This document shows positions 27,464-38,238 of a stretch of 64,000 nucleotides of DNA, piece after piece. The stretch comes from Salidesulfovibrio brasiliensis JCM 12178 (GTDB lineage Bacteria; Desulfobacterota; Desulfovibrionia; Desulfovibrionales; Desulfovibrionaceae): NCBI RefSeq assembly GCF_001311825.1, contig NZ_BBCB01000002.1, positions 124,001-188,000 of the forward strand. Direction: 5' to 3'. Below the pieces are notes generated by a model that was not told the DNA's origin, did no database searches, and was given only the letters and a program-made list of their open reading frames with translations. The position numbers and the translations under genes were made by a program. Every line of letters begins with the position of its first letter. The stretch's first letter is position 1.

Positions 27464-30400
27464 GTGTACCCCACAGAGTTGACGGAATTCCTGCGCGGCA
27501 AGACTGATAGTCTGCGCATCTTCAAGAGCGGTCCCGGAACGAGGGCCCTGCTGGCTCGCGATCTCGTTGATCGAGGACAGAACGTGGTCATGGTTGTTCC
27601 GGGCGGTCGCGAACTCAAGGAGTCGCAGGCTATCCTGAGCATGCTTCTTGATATTGGCGGCGACCCTCATGCCCCTGTTTGGGAGAAGGGATTCACGGTC
27701 CTGCCGCCGTATCCGGCACGGCACCCCCGACCAGAGGAGTGGGCCGATCGTTGGGCCGCGCTTTACTCGCTGATGTATGGCAAGCGCCTTTCTGCCTGCT
27801 TATGACCGCCGACAACGCGGCCGTGCGCTGGCCAGCGCCGTCCGTTCTGGAAAACAGCTGGCTCACCCTTTCACGTGGTGACGACCTCTCACCGGATATT
27901 ATTCTGGAGCAGGCGGTGGAGTGGGGCTATGCTCGCACCAGAATGGTTTCAGGTCCCGGTGAGGCGGCTCTGCGCGGTGATATCCTCGACATTCACGCTC
28001 CCGGTTATCCCATGCCGTTGCGGTTTGAGTTCTTTGGGGACACGCTGGAGGATATCCGTCTTTTCGAGGGGCCGTCCCAGCGCTCCAAGGCGGACCTTGC
28101 CGAAGCGATTCTGCTTCCGGTGTCGCCGGGAATCGCCGCAGACCCGCACGCGACCGCCGCGCGTGAGCTCTGGCAGGGCCACCGCTCACGCGGAGAAATG
28201 ACCGCCGACGACGAGAAGCATCTTCTTGAGCGGCTGGACCAGTCCGACGCGCACGTTTGGCCCGGCCTGTTTTATCCTGATGCAACTGGTATCGAAGAGC
28301 ATCTGCCGCCCAAGAGCACTTTCATCCTCGCCGGTGGTGGCGCGCTTCGTGAGCGCATCGAAGACACCGAGCGGTCGTGGCGCAGTTTTCTCGAGGCCGA
28401 GGAGCGTGACCATGGCCGCCGCTGGCCGCTCAGTGCCATTTGCCGAACCTCCGAAGGAGCCCGCGGCCTGTGGCGGGGCAAGAGGCAGCTCGTTTTTGAG
28501 GAACTGGTCATAGGCACTGAAAAAAATGGCATTGACCTGCCCGAGCGTCCCATAGGCGAATTCGCGGACCTTTTCTGGCAGCCCGACCACCAGCGACGTC
28601 CGTGGCAGGCTCTCATGGAGGGTATCAAGGAGTGGAACAGGGCCGGAACTGGCACGGTTCTCGGTTTTCGCACCGAGCGGTCCCGCAATCGGTTTCTGAG
28701 CCTCGCCGAACCTGAGCGAATCCCGTTTCAGCTTGACGTGGAGATTGGCCGAAAAGGTGTGTCCACAGTTGTAGCCCCGCTCAAGCATGGGGTCGAAATC
28801 GAGTGGGCGGGGATGCGTCTTTTGGGTGAAGGCGTACTCCAGCCTGAGGCCCCCAAGGCCCACCGCGCCCGCGACAAGGCTTTCAAGGGGCTGACCGCCT
28901 ACGAAGACCTCGCGGAAAACGATCTTCTGGTGCACCGTGATTACGGCCTCTGTCGATATGACGGCCTGCATCACATCAAGCTTGGTGATGTGGCCAACGA
29001 CTATCTCCTTCTTGATTTTGCGGGCGACGATAAGCTCTATCTGCCGGTGGACCGTCTCAAGCTCGTCCAGCGTTTCAAAGGGCCCGAAGGGGCCAGCCCG
29101 GCTTTGGACAAGCTCGGCGGCACCCGTTGGAAGAACACCACGGCGCGCGTTCGAAAGGCCATTGAAAAGATCGCCCACGAACTGGTGGAGATGTATGCTT
29201 ACCGCCGCGTGGCCAAAGGGTTCAGCTACGGCCCGCTGGACGAGATGTATCGTGACTTCGAGGTCGGCTTCGGTTTCGAGGCGACCCCGGATCAGGAAAA
29301 GGCCATTCAGGATGTCTTTGACGACATGGAAAAGCCGGAACCCATGGACCGCCTTGTCTGTGGCGACGTGGGCTTCGGCAAGACCGAGGTGGCACTGCGC
29401 GCCGCCTTCCGTGCCGCACTGGAAGGGCGGCAGACCGCGCTTCTCTGTCCCACCACCGTGCTGGCCGAGCAACATTACCAGACATTTTTGCGCCGCATGG
29501 AGGGTTTTCCGGTCCGAATCGGAATGCTCAGCCGTTTCGTGGACCGCAAGCGGCAGAAGATCACACTTGAGGCAGCGGCCCGGGGCGAGATCGACATACT
29601 CATCGGCACGCACAGGCTGCTTTCCAAGGACGTGGAGCTACCCAACCTCGGCCTGCTGATTCTCGACGAGGAGCAGCGTTTCGGCGTGCGTCACAAGGAG
29701 CGGCTCAAGCAGTTCCGAAACACTATTGACGTGCTGACGCTCTCGGCAACGCCCATCCCGAGGACACTCCAGCTTTCCATGTCAGGGTTGCGCGGCCTCT
29801 CGGTTATCGAGACGCCGCCCGAAGACCGCAAGCCGGTGGAAACCGGCATCCTGATGCGGGACAAGCTGGAGCTCAAGGCCATTTTGGAGCGAGAGTTGGC
29901 CCGTGGCGGTCAGGTCTTCTGGGTCTACAACCGTGTGGAAGGACTCGAACGAGTGGCCGAATTCGTCCGTGAACTGGTGCCGGATGCTCGCGTGGGCATG
30001 GCTCACGGCCGCATGAGCGAGAAAGGGCTGGAGGAGACCATGCACGGTTTTTGGCATAATGAGCTGGATGTGCTGGTCTGTACCGCCATTGTCGAGTCCG
30101 GGCTTGATTTTCCTAACGCAAACACGCTCATCGTGGATCAGGCGCAGATGTTCGGCCTCGGACAGCTCTACCAGTTGCGCGGTAGAGTGGGACGAAGCGA
30201 GCGGCAGGCATATGCCTATTTCGTTGTGCCGTCGCTGGACGATCTTCAGGAACGGGTGCGGAAGCGCTTGCGTATCATTCTCGACTTGGATTATCTCGGT
30301 GCAGGGTTCAAGATCGCCATGGAGGATCTGCGTCTCAGGGGCGCGGGCAACATCCTCGGCGAATCCCAGTCGGGCCAGATCGCCCGCGTGGGGCTGGACC

Positions 30401-30921
30401 TGTTCCTTGAAATGTTGGAAGAGGAAGTGCGCCGTGTCCGGGGAGAAACCGAGACAAGAGCCTCCGAGCCGGAGCTGAACTTCGTATTCGAGGCGCACAT
30501 TCCAAATGAATACGTGCCGGATCCCAAAGAGCGGCTTCGGTATTACAAGGCGCTCTCGGGTGCCGGTGAAGAGACCGAGCTGCGCGAGCTTGAAGCCGAA
30601 CTGCGTGACCGTTTCGGCGCGCTGCCGGAGCAGGTGGATACCTTTATCGGCGTGCTGACGCTCAAACAGGTTCTTTCGAGGTTGCAGGCGGCAAAGGCCG
30701 AGCTGTATCCCGGCAGGGCGGTCATCACCTGGGACGAGACCGCCGATGTCATCAGTCCGGAGGCGCTGGTGGCCTGGGTTGCCGAACGACAGGAGCGTTC
30801 CCGGCTGCTCCCGCCCGGACGTGTGGAGCTTCGCTATGCCGAGGCCGATACGGTTCGCGAGGCGCTTGAAGCCGCGGCAACCGAACTGGCTGGCCTTGTT
30901 TCCGGCGGGACGGACACTTAG
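27464..30921 (+). CDS. mfd: Transcription-repair coupling factor (one frameshift)
   Basis: Removes stalled RNA polymerase and recruits UvrA. With one base restored it is about 1152 residues, the normal length. It starts with GTG. The N-terminal UvrB-like module (YPTELTEFLRG) breaks near 27787, where the next frame continues as CLLMTADNAAVRWP; adding one C (CGC-CCT-TTC) joins them. Later come the RNAP-interaction region, the translocase with GDVGFGKTEVALRAAF and LDEEQRFGVRHKE, the RGRVGRSERQAYAYF motif, and the C-terminal inhibitory domain. The surA-type genes follow 18 bp downstream. Confidence 0.92.
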
Positions 30922-30939
30922 AACTCAAATGGTGAATGA

Positions 30940-31899
30940 ATGAAACGTTTTCTTACGGTTGTCGCGCTTCTGGCGCTTGTCGCTTCCACGTTTGCGGGGT
31001 GCGCCCGCGAAGACTCGGAGGTGGGCGTCGTGGCCCGCGTCAACGGCGAGCCCATCATGCTCGACACGCTGGAATATATTCATGATATGCAGTCGCTTGC
31101 CAATGAAGGCGACGGCATCCCCAGCGTCGAGGTGCTGCGCAGTGAGTACAGGGACATCCTCAGTGGCCTGATAGTCTCGGAGTTGGTCCGGCAGGAGCTT
31201 GTCAATCTCGGGTTGGAAGTGACCGAGGAAGAGCTTCGCCAACAGGAAGAGACCATTCGCGCCGACTATCCCGAAGGCGAATTCGAGATGATGCTCAGGG
31301 AGCAGTATGTCGACCTCGACCACTGGCGAATCCAGATGAAGGACCAGCTTGCAACCCGGAAGTTCATGCAGCAGGTGCTGCGGCCCAAGATCAAAATCGA
31401 CTACAAGGAAGCCGAGCAGTACTACAAGGCCCATATTGCGGATTTCGTCATGCCTGCATCCATGCGACTGCTCGTTATTCGCGGCCCGAATCAGCAGATT
31501 GTTGAAGGCGCGGTGGCAAAATTCCGGGATGAAAAGGATATTCAGGGACTCAGCGAGGCCTTTACGGAACTCGAGGTGCGTGAGCTTGTGATGAACGAAA
31601 AGCGTCTTCCTGCCATTTGGAAGGCGTCACTGCGCGGCCTCAAGGTCGGTCAGAGCAGCGGTGTCATCAAGGAGAAGTTTGGCTACGAGGCGCTGGTGGT
31701 GCTTGAACGCACGCCGGAAAAGGTTCTCAGCCCCACACAGGTGTATCCTTTGGTGGAGGAAGTGCTGCTGGAACGCAAGATGGAGCAGGCTTTTGATGAA
31801 TGGCTGGATCAGGCCGTGTCCGGCGCACGCATTGAGATCAGCGAGCATCTGCTGGAATCCGCGCCTGAAGATGCGCAGGATAATGCGACAACCGACTAG
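30940..31899 (+). CDS. SurA/PrsA-type peptidyl-prolyl isomerase lipoprotein
   Basis: 319 residues. The signal peptide ends in a lipobox (ASTFAGC, Cys about 21), so it is probably an envelope-anchored lipoprotein. A SurA_N-type helical domain (VVARVNGEPIMLDTLEYIHD) is followed by a parvulin-like segment (about 175-275) that lacks a strong consensus, so chaperone activity is more certain than isomerase activity. It precedes a second SurA-like gene and a RodZ-like gene, suggesting an outer-membrane-biogenesis operon. Confidence 0.85.
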   Translation: MKRFLTVVALLALVASTFAGCAREDSEVGVVARVNGEPIMLDTLEYIHDMQSLANEGDGIPSVEVLRSEYRDILSGLIVSELVRQELVNLGLEVTEEELRQQEETIRADYPEGEFEMMLREQYVDLDHWRIQMKDQLATRKFMQQVLRPKIKIDYKEAEQYYKAHIADFVMPASMRLLVIRGPNQQIVEGAVAKFRDEKDIQGLSEAFTELEVRELVMNEKRLPAIWKASLRGLKVGQSSGVIKEKFGYEALVVLERTPEKVLSPTQVYPLVEEVLLERKMEQAFDEWLDQAVSGARIEISEHLLESAPEDAQDNATTD

Positions 31900-31989
31900 A
31901 GTTGTTGCCGGAATGTTGCAGACAGGCGACAAAGGGTCTACTGTACCGCACAAAAAGCCCCGGCCTGTCCGGGTGTCCGGAGTTGAATA

Positions 31990-32925
31990 ATGCGAAAGCA
32001 TGTTGTTTTGGCCCTGATGATTCTTCTCGTGACCGCCTCTCTGGCGCGCGCGGAAGAGTATGTCTTCGACAGGATTCTCGTGAAGGTCAATGACGGGATC
32101 ATTCTTGAGTCCGACCTTGCCGTGAAGATGAAGGATGTGGAAAAGCGCTACAAGGAGCAAGGACAGGAGATTACTCAGGAGATGCGCCAGACCATCCGTG
32201 GCAAGCTGCTGGAGAAGATGGTCGAGGAGTTGCTCCTTGAGCTTGAGGCCCAGCGCTACGGCATCACCGTCGAAGATCAGGACGTTGACGAGGAAATCGC
32301 CCGCATCAAGGCCGAGCGGAACCTCACCGACGAACAACTGGCGGAAATCCTCGCCAACGACGGCTTCACGCTGGCTCAATTCCGGGAAAGGATTCGCGAA
32401 AGCATCAAGAAGCAGCGCATTGTCGGCCACATGGTGCACGACAAGGTGCTCGTGACCGATACGGAACTCAAGGAAGAGTACGAAAAGAACATGGACAAGT
32501 ACTCTACCGGCGAGACGCTTGATATTTCCGTCATCGTGCTACCGCCCGACGTGGCGAGCAAGGAAGTTGTCAAACGCATCGATGACGAGGAAATGACCTT
32601 TGCCGAAGCTGCGGACAAATATTCCGTGGGGCCGGGTGCCGGTGATGGCGGCAAGGTCAACGGAGTCATGCGCCGTGCACTGGCCGACGAGTGGCAGAAA
32701 GCCCTTGAAGGACTGGAGCCCGGCGAGATGACCGACCCCATGCTCATTGGCGGCAAGGAGACGATAATCCTTCTGCGATCGGTGAACCAGGGCGACGTCA
32801 CTCCTTTTGAGGAAGTTAAGGACGACATCATGAAACGGTTGATGGCCGAACGACGCAAGCAGGTATTCGATGAATACTTCCAGAAGCTGCACGACAAGGC
32901 CGTGATTGAGTACATGGATCAATAG
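31990..32925 (+). CDS. surA: SurA-like periplasmic chaperone/peptidyl-prolyl isomerase
   Basis: 311 residues with a cleavable signal peptide (cleavage near ARA-EE). SurA_N motif FDRILVKVNDGIILESDLA, then a single parvulin domain (about 170-275) with TFAEAADKYSVGPGAGDGG and ITDPMLIG-like end. E. coli SurA has two parvulin domains, so this is the shorter form common in Desulfobacterota. It is the second of two tandem PPIase-type genes; together they should help outer-membrane protein folding. Confidence 0.9.
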   Translation: MRKHVVLALMILLVTASLARAEEYVFDRILVKVNDGIILESDLAVKMKDVEKRYKEQGQEITQEMRQTIRGKLLEKMVEELLLELEAQRYGITVEDQDVDEEIARIKAERNLTDEQLAEILANDGFTLAQFRERIRESIKKQRIVGHMVHDKVLVTDTELKEEYEKNMDKYSTGETLDISVIVLPPDVASKEVVKRIDDEEMTFAEAADKYSVGPGAGDGGKVNGVMRRALADEWQKALEGLEPGEMTDPMLIGGKETIILLRSVNQGDVTPFEEVKDDIMKRLMAERRKQVFDEYFQKLHDKAVIEYMDQ

Positions 32926-32945
32926 CAAGGTAAGGTTTATACGAC

Positions 32946-33977
32946 ATGAATTTCCAGGAAATGGGTCTGGAACTGAAACGGGCGCGCGAGAGCCGCGGCC
33001 TGTCTCTTGATGAGGTGATGGAGACCACAAAGATCAGCCGCCGCAACATTGTGGCGCTTGAAGAAGGGAACTGCGACCATCTGCCGCATCCCGTTTATGC
33101 CAAAGGCTTTATTCGCAGCTATGCGCGCCTTCTCGGTCTGGACGGTGAGGAACTGGCCATGGTGGTGGATCAGGAGATGACGGAACAGGAGTGCCCGGAT
33201 CCGGAAGGATATGAGGTCACCCCTGCGGCGGACAAGGCTTTCACCGTTTCAGAAGGTCCCGCAGCGTCCGGCAAGAGCCGCTGGCCGTCCATTTTGCTTC
33301 TGGTTCTCCTGCTGGCCCTGCTGGTCGGACTCATTTTCTACTTTGGCAAGATGGGTGGTGCCCTGTTGCCCAAGAGTGATGAAGCCGCAGTTGAACAGCC
33401 TGCGGAACAGGCGCAGGCTCCTGCCGTTGCGGAGTTGCAGCCTGAGCCTGCAGCGCAATCCGAAATGGAAAGCGTTGCGCAGCCGGAGGCCGCTTCGCAG
33501 GAGGTGGCTGAGGCTGCGGACGAAGTTGCCGAGGAACCCGGGGCGCAAGCCCCGGAGGAAGCCGTACAATCAGACGGCTCCTCCATGGCTCAGGCCGCTG
33601 GGGAGAATGAAGAAAAGCCTGTCGAAGCGCAACGGGCCGCGGCGGAAGTCGCAACCGCGCAGCAGCCTCCGGCAGAGCAGGAGACCGTCGGGGAGACGGA
33701 AGAGCAGGAGTCCGACCGTCAGCTCTACGCGCATCTTCTGGTTATCCGGGCCGTCTCTGACAAGGGATGTTGGGTTGGTGTCTGGAAGGGCGACGAAAAG
33801 AAGATGTATCGTGACTTTTTCCTGCGAAACGGCGAGCCGTTGACGCTTAAGTTCAACAGCAAACGCCGCATTCGCATCGGCAACGTGGCGGGTGTCACGG
33901 TCAGGCACAACGGCAAGCCCTATGAACTGGACGACTCCAAGGGCAACGCCCAGACCATAGTATTCGACGTCCCGTAG
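32946..33977 (+). CDS. RodZ-like helix-turn-helix membrane protein
   Basis: 343 residues. A cytoplasmic HTH domain (about 1-75, LKRARESRGLSLDEV) precedes one membrane helix (about 113-133), then a long Ala/Glu/Pro-rich periplasmic linker (about 140-255) and a C-terminal DUF4115-type domain (LVIRAVSDKGCWVGV). This is the architecture of RodZ, which links MreB to the cell-wall machinery. The linker is strongly biased in composition. It follows surA by 20 bp. Confidence 0.88.
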   Translation: MNFQEMGLELKRARESRGLSLDEVMETTKISRRNIVALEEGNCDHLPHPVYAKGFIRSYARLLGLDGEELAMVVDQEMTEQECPDPEGYEVTPAADKAFTVSEGPAASGKSRWPSILLLVLLLALLVGLIFYFGKMGGALLPKSDEAAVEQPAEQAQAPAVAELQPEPAAQSEMESVAQPEAASQEVAEAADEVAEEPGAQAPEEAVQSDGSSMAQAAGENEEKPVEAQRAAAEVATAQQPPAEQETVGETEEQESDRQLYAHLLVIRAVSDKGCWVGVWKGDEKKMYRDFFLRNGEPLTLKFNSKRRIRIGNVAGVTVRHNGKPYELDDSKGNAQTIVFDVP

Positions 33978-33989
33978 GCGGCCTGTATC

Positions 33990-34748
33990 GTGCGTTCCTC
34001 GGAAAAAGCGCTGGTCCTCAAGGTCGGCCGTTTCCGCGAGGTCGACGCATGGGTTCGCCTGCTCACTCCCACGCAGGGCGTATTCAACGCCTTTGCTTTT
34101 GGCGGATTTCGCAGCCGACGCCGTTTCGTAGGCTGCCTTGATCCTCTCAATCTCGTCCTTTTTTCCTTTTCCGCCAACAAGACCGGCACCTATCAGAGTC
34201 TGGAAGAGGGCTCCCTGATAAACGGATTCTTCGAAATCAAGAAGAATACCGCCGTGCTCGGGCAGGCCGTGAACTGTCTTGAGTTCGTGCGGCTCATGGA
34301 CCCATCCCCGCAGGATGCCCGCATAGTCTTTGACCTGCTTCTTGAAACGCTTGAACTGCTTGAGGAAACCCTGCCGCAGGGGGACATGATCCCGTTTCTG
34401 TTTCGCGCCAAGGCTGCGTTCGAGCTTGGCTATCGTCCGGCGTTCGAGGAGTGCGCGTCGTGCGGCACGGCTGCCGAGGGCATGAAATCCCCGCTGGTCA
34501 GCGTCGAGTCGGGGCAGGTCGTATGCGCTGCTTGTCAATCGGGCCGGAAAGCGGTAGACGGAGTGGTTCGTCGAGTGTCGCCGGGTGTGCTCCGTTCGCT
34601 TGAATGGATTCGCACCACCCGCCCGGCCGACTGGGCACGCCTGTCCATGCCTGCCGACGTCGCCCGACAGAGCCGCCGCCTCATCGAGGCTTTTGTTGCC
34701 TATCATCTCGGTCTCCAGTGGGAGAACGGGTATTTCAAAAAGGTTTGA
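33990..34748 (+). CDS. recO: DNA repair protein RecO
   Basis: 252 residues starting with GTG. The N-terminal OB fold (ALVLKVGRFREVDAWVRLLT) precedes a helical domain with a zinc finger (CASCG ... CAAC, about residues 153-180). RecO anneals ssDNA and with RecR loads RecA on SSB-coated gaps. It lies 12 bp after the RodZ-like gene and 15 bp before glyQ, in the same operon. Confidence 0.93.
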   Translation: MRSSEKALVLKVGRFREVDAWVRLLTPTQGVFNAFAFGGFRSRRRFVGCLDPLNLVLFSFSANKTGTYQSLEEGSLINGFFEIKKNTAVLGQAVNCLEFVRLMDPSPQDARIVFDLLLETLELLEETLPQGDMIPFLFRAKAAFELGYRPAFEECASCGTAAEGMKSPLVSVESGQVVCAACQSGRKAVDGVVRRVSPGVLRSLEWIRTTRPADWARLSMPADVARQSRRLIEAFVAYHLGLQWENGYFKKV

Positions 34749-34763
34749 TTCGGAGTTTTTTGC

Positions 34764-35633
34764 ATGAACTTTCAGGATGTTATTCTGACCCTGCAGGATT
34801 TCTGGTCCAAGAACGGCTGCGTTATCGTGCAGCCGGTGGACATCGAGGTCGGGGCGGGCACCTTCAACCCCTCCACCTTCTTCCGCGTTATCGGCCCCGA
34901 GCCGTGGAACGTGGCCTACGTCGAACCGTCCCGCCGTCCCACCGACGGTCGTTACGGAGAAAACCCCAACCGCCTGCAGCACTATTTTCAGTTTCAGGTG
35001 ATCCTCAAGCCCTCGCCGGACAATGTGCAGGAGCTGTATCTCGAAAGCCTCGCCGCTCTCGGAATCAACGCTTCCGAGCACGACATCCGTTTTGTCGAGG
35101 ACGACTGGGAATCCCCGACTCTCGGCGCGTGGGGCCTTGGCTGGGAAGTCTGGCTCAACGGCATGGAAGTGACCCAGTTCACCTATTTCCAGCAGGTCGG
35201 CGGTATCGACCTCAAGCCCGTCAGTGTGGAACTGACCTACGGCCTTGAGCGTATCTGCATGTATTTGCAGGAGAAGGAATCCGTGTACGATCTCAAGTGG
35301 AACGACGAGGTCAGGTACGGTCAGGTCTACCATCAGAACGAAGTGGAGATGTCCAAGTACAACTTTGAAATCTCCAATCAGGACATGCTCTTCGACCTTT
35401 TCGACAAGTTCGAGGCCGAGTGCCTGACACTGTGCGAGGAAGGTTTGCCGTGGCCCGCCTACGACTACTGCCTGAAGTGCTCGCACTCCTTCAACCTGCT
35501 GGACGCGCGCGGCGCCATCTCCATTACGGAGCGCGCCGCCTACATTGGCCGGGTCCGCAATCTGGCTTCGAAGATCGCCCACCTTTACGCTGCACAGCGT
35601 GAAGAGATGGACTATCCCATGTTGTCGAAATAA
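34764..35633 (+). CDS. glyQ: Glycine-tRNA ligase alpha subunit
   Basis: 289 residues, the catalytic class II subunit of the heterotetrameric bacterial glycyl-tRNA synthetase. Motifs include [16 protein letters not shown] at the start, [32 protein letters not shown] and a C-terminal [15 protein letters not shown] zinc-like segment. CGGAG lies upstream of the ATG. glyS follows 35 bp downstream. Confidence 0.98.
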   Translation: MNFQDVILTLQDFWSKNGCVIVQPVDIEVGAGTFNPSTFFRVIGPEPWNVAYVEPSRRPTDGRYGENPNRLQHYFQFQVILKPSPDNVQELYLESLAALGINASEHDIRFVEDDWESPTLGAWGLGWEVWLNGMEVTQFTYFQQVGGIDLKPVSVELTYGLERICMYLQEKESVYDLKWNDEVRYGQVYHQNEVEMSKYNFEISNQDMLFDLFDKFEAECLTLCEEGLPWPAYDYCLKCSHSFNLLDARGAISITERAAYIGRVRNLASKIAHLYAAQREEMDYPMLSK

Positions 35634-35668
35634 CGGCGCGAAACGCCATCAAATAGACGAGACTTACC

Positions 35669-37780
35669 ATGGCCGAATTCGTTTTCGAGATCGGAACCGA
35701 GGAAATGCCGGCCCGCTTCGTGCCGAAGCTGGCTTCGGAACTGGAAGAACTCTTCCGCGCGTCCCTTGAGGGAGCCATGATCGGCTTCGAGGACGTGAAG
35801 ACCTACGCCACCCCGCGCCGCATCACCGCGCATGTCGTGGGCGTGGCCGAAACCCAGCGCAGTGAAGAGGAGACCGTCACCGGTCCTCCGGTGCGCATCG
35901 CCTACGACGATGAGGGCAACCTCACCAAGGCGGGGCAGGGATTCGCCAAGACGCAGGGCGTGAGCGAGGACCAGCTCTACAAGCTTGAGACCGGCAAGGG
36001 CGAATACCTTGCGGCCACCAAAAGCGTGGGCGGCGGGCAATCGTTCGACATTTTGCCGGGCATCTGTTCGCACGTGCTCGACAAGCTCACGTTCCCCAAG
36101 CGCATGAGCTGGGGTGATCACGACCTGCTGTTCGGCCGCCCGGTGCGCTGGCTGCTGGCGCTTCTTGACAACAAGGTCGTCGAGTTCACGCTGGAGAACC
36201 TGACCTCGGGCCGCACCACCCGCGGCCACCGCGTCATGGGGCCCGGTCCCTTTGAAGTCCCGTCCGCACAAGACTACTTCCGCATCGTGGAAGAGGACTG
36301 CAAGGTGATCATCGATCCCGAGAAGCGCAAGGCGCTGATTGTGGAGGAAGGCGACCGTCTGGCCAAGGCTGCTGGGGGCAGCATTGTCTGGAAGGACTCG
36401 CTGCTGGATGAAGTGGCCAACCTCGTGGAATACCCGGTGCCCATTCTCGGTGACATTTCCGAACTGTATCTGGAATTGCCGCCCGAAGTGCTGCTCACCA
36501 GCATGCAGTCGCACCAGAAGAGCTTCGGTGTGCAGAAGGAAGACGGCTCGCTGCTGCCGCACTTCCTGACCACCCTGAACATTGAGCCCAAGGATCGCGC
36601 ACTGGTCAAGAAGGGCTGGGAGCGCGTGCTCAAGGCCCGACTTGAAGACGCCCGTTTCTTCTGGGAAGCGGATATCAAGACCGATTTCGACCACTGGCTC
36701 GGCAAGCTGGACAAGGTCGTTTTTCTCGGCCCGCTCGGCAGCATGGGCGACAAGACCCGGCGTCTGGAAAAAGTCTGTGCATGGGTTGCCGACGAGCTTG
36801 GCGATTCCAAGGAAATCCTTCCCGCCGACATTGAGCGCTTCGGAGCCGCAGGTCGCCTCTCCAAGGCTGATCTTGTTTCGGAGATGGTCAACGAGTTTGA
36901 CTCGCTTCAGGGAATCATGGGCGGCATTTACGCCCGCCGCGCAGGCAAGGGCGACGTTGTTGCCGACGCCATCGCGGAGCAGTATCTTCCGGCCGGGCCG
37001 GAGACTCCGGTACCGTCCTCGCTTTCCGGCGCGGTGCTGTCCATGGCCGACAAGGCCGACACCCTCGCGGGCTGTTTCGGCATCAAGAAGATTCCCACCG
37101 GGGCCAACGACCCGTATGCGCTTCGCCGCTGTGCGCTGGGCATCTGCCGCATCATCATGGAGCACGGGCTGGACCTCGACCTCGAAAGCCTTCTCAAGCA
37201 TGCACAGGCCGCGTATTCCGAGGATGTGAAATGGAAGGTCGGTCGCAAGGAATCCCTGACCATGCTGCTGGACTTCTTCGCCCAGCGGCTCCGGGCCATG
37301 TTCACCGGTCAGGGCTACGCCACCCGCGTGGTGGACGCGGCCATCGGTGCCGGTTTTGCCGACATCCACACCCTCAAGGCCCGTCTCGGCGCGCTGGACG
37401 AGTTCAGCCGGAGCGAAGGCTTTGAGCAGGCCGTGCTGACCTTCAAGCGTGCAGCCAACATCATCCGCAAGCAGGGTGAGGAGGCCGGTCAGGAACTCAG
37501 CGGCGGCTTTGAGACCGACATGCTTGAGGACGATGCCGAAAAGGCGCTGGCCGCCAAGCTGGAAGAGACCGATCCGCGTTTCGAGGCTCTGTGGAGCAAG
37601 GGCGACTTCGCCGGGCTGTTCGGGCTGCTTGCTGAACTGCGCCCGTCCGTGGACGCGTTTTTCGACAACGTGATGGTCATGTGCGACGATACGGCGCTTC
37701 GCACAAACCGCCTGAATCTGCTCAAGGCGCTGGTCGACAAGCTCGGTCGTTTGGCCGATTTCAACGCCTTGCAGGTCTAG
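35669..37780 (+). CDS. glyS: Glycine-tRNA ligase beta subunit
   Basis: 703 residues, the tRNA-binding subunit of GlyQS. It starts FVFEIGTEEMPARFVPK and has the HD-like and anticodon-binding parts at the C-terminus (KRAANIIRKQG). Standard length and order, directly after glyQ. A very long antisense frame opposes it, explained by G/C-rich codon third positions. Confidence 0.98.
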   Translation: MAEFVFEIGTEEMPARFVPKLASELEELFRASLEGAMIGFEDVKTYATPRRITAHVVGVAETQRSEEETVTGPPVRIAYDDEGNLTKAGQGFAKTQGVSEDQLYKLETGKGEYLAATKSVGGGQSFDILPGICSHVLDKLTFPKRMSWGDHDLLFGRPVRWLLALLDNKVVEFTLENLTSGRTTRGHRVMGPGPFEVPSAQDYFRIVEEDCKVIIDPEKRKALIVEEGDRLAKAAGGSIVWKDSLLDEVANLVEYPVPILGDISELYLELPPEVLLTSMQSHQKSFGVQKEDGSLLPHFLTTLNIEPKDRALVKKGWERVLKARLEDARFFWEADIKTDFDHWLGKLDKVVFLGPLGSMGDKTRRLEKVCAWVADELGDSKEILPADIERFGAAGRLSKADLVSEMVNEFDSLQGIMGGIYARRAGKGDVVADAIAEQYLPAGPETPVPSSLSGAVLSMADKADTLAGCFGIKKIPTGANDPYALRRCALGICRIIMEHGLDLDLESLLKHAQAAYSEDVKWKVGRKESLTMLLDFFAQRLRAMFTGQGYATRVVDAAIGAGFADIHTLKARLGALDEFSRSEGFEQAVLTFKRAANIIRKQGEEAGQELSGGFETDMLEDDAEKALAAKLEETDPRFEALWSKGDFAGLFGLLAELRPSVDAFFDNVMVMCDDTALRTNRLNLLKALVDKLGRLADFNALQV

Positions 37781-37787
37781 AAAATGC

Positions 37788-37815
37788 TTGACAAACGATG
37801 GCAGAACCATATAAG
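37788..37815 (+). promoter_or_regulatory. Sigma-70 promoter of rpsT
   Basis: TTGACA (37788-37793), a 16-base spacer and TATAAG (37810-37815), about 75 bases before the rpsT start and just after glyS. Confidence 0.75.
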
Positions 37816-37891
37816 TAACGCTGCCTTCGTTAAGAAATAGACGTTTTTCAACGCATAAGAATAAGAAAAAAAGTACCGAGGAGAAAGACAG

Positions 37892-38155
37892 TTGGCTAAC
37901 CACAAGTCCGCCATCAAAAGGCACCGCCAGAGCCTGGTTCGCAACCTGCGTAACCGCATGACCAAGACCCGCATCAAGAATTCCGTGAAAGCGGTCAACA
38001 CCGCTATCGAAGAGAACGACGCCGCCAAGGCGCAGGCCGCCATGAAGGACGTCACCTCCATCATGGACAAGGCCGCTCGCAAGAACGTCATTCACTGGCG
38101 TCAGGCTCAGCGTCGCGTCTCCCGTCTGCAGCAGGCCATCAACAAGCTGGCCTAG
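37892..38155 (+). CDS. rpsT: 30S ribosomal protein S20
   Basis: 87 residues, very basic, starting with TTG preceded by GAGGAG. The sequence begins ANHKSAIKRHRQSLVRN after the initiator, the standard S20 start, and ends in RRVSRLQQAINKLA. S20 binds 16S rRNA early in 30S assembly. TTG/UUG starts are known for rpsT in other bacteria, where they serve feedback control. It has its own promoter and terminator. Confidence 0.97.
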   Translation: MANHKSAIKRHRQSLVRNLRNRMTKTRIKNSVKAVNTAIEENDAAKAQAAMKDVTSIMDKAARKNVIHWRQAQRRVSRLQQAINKLA

Positions 38156-38181
38156 CCCGCACGACAACGCACGATTGTAAT

Positions 38182-38214
38182 AGCCCGCTCTGCTTTAAGC
38201 AGGGCGGGCTTTCG
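38182..38214. terminator. Terminator of rpsT
   Basis: AGCCCGC-CTGC pairs with GCAG-GCGGGCT around TTTAA, followed by TTTC; it separates rpsT from the converging crp-like gene. Confidence 0.8.
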
Positions 38215-38238
38215 TGCGTGTATTGAAAGTGCGCCGCG

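Noticed and set aside
35612-38167. An 851-codon antisense open frame opposite glyS
   Set aside because: The plus strand codes for a complete GlyS; the antisense frame has no family features.
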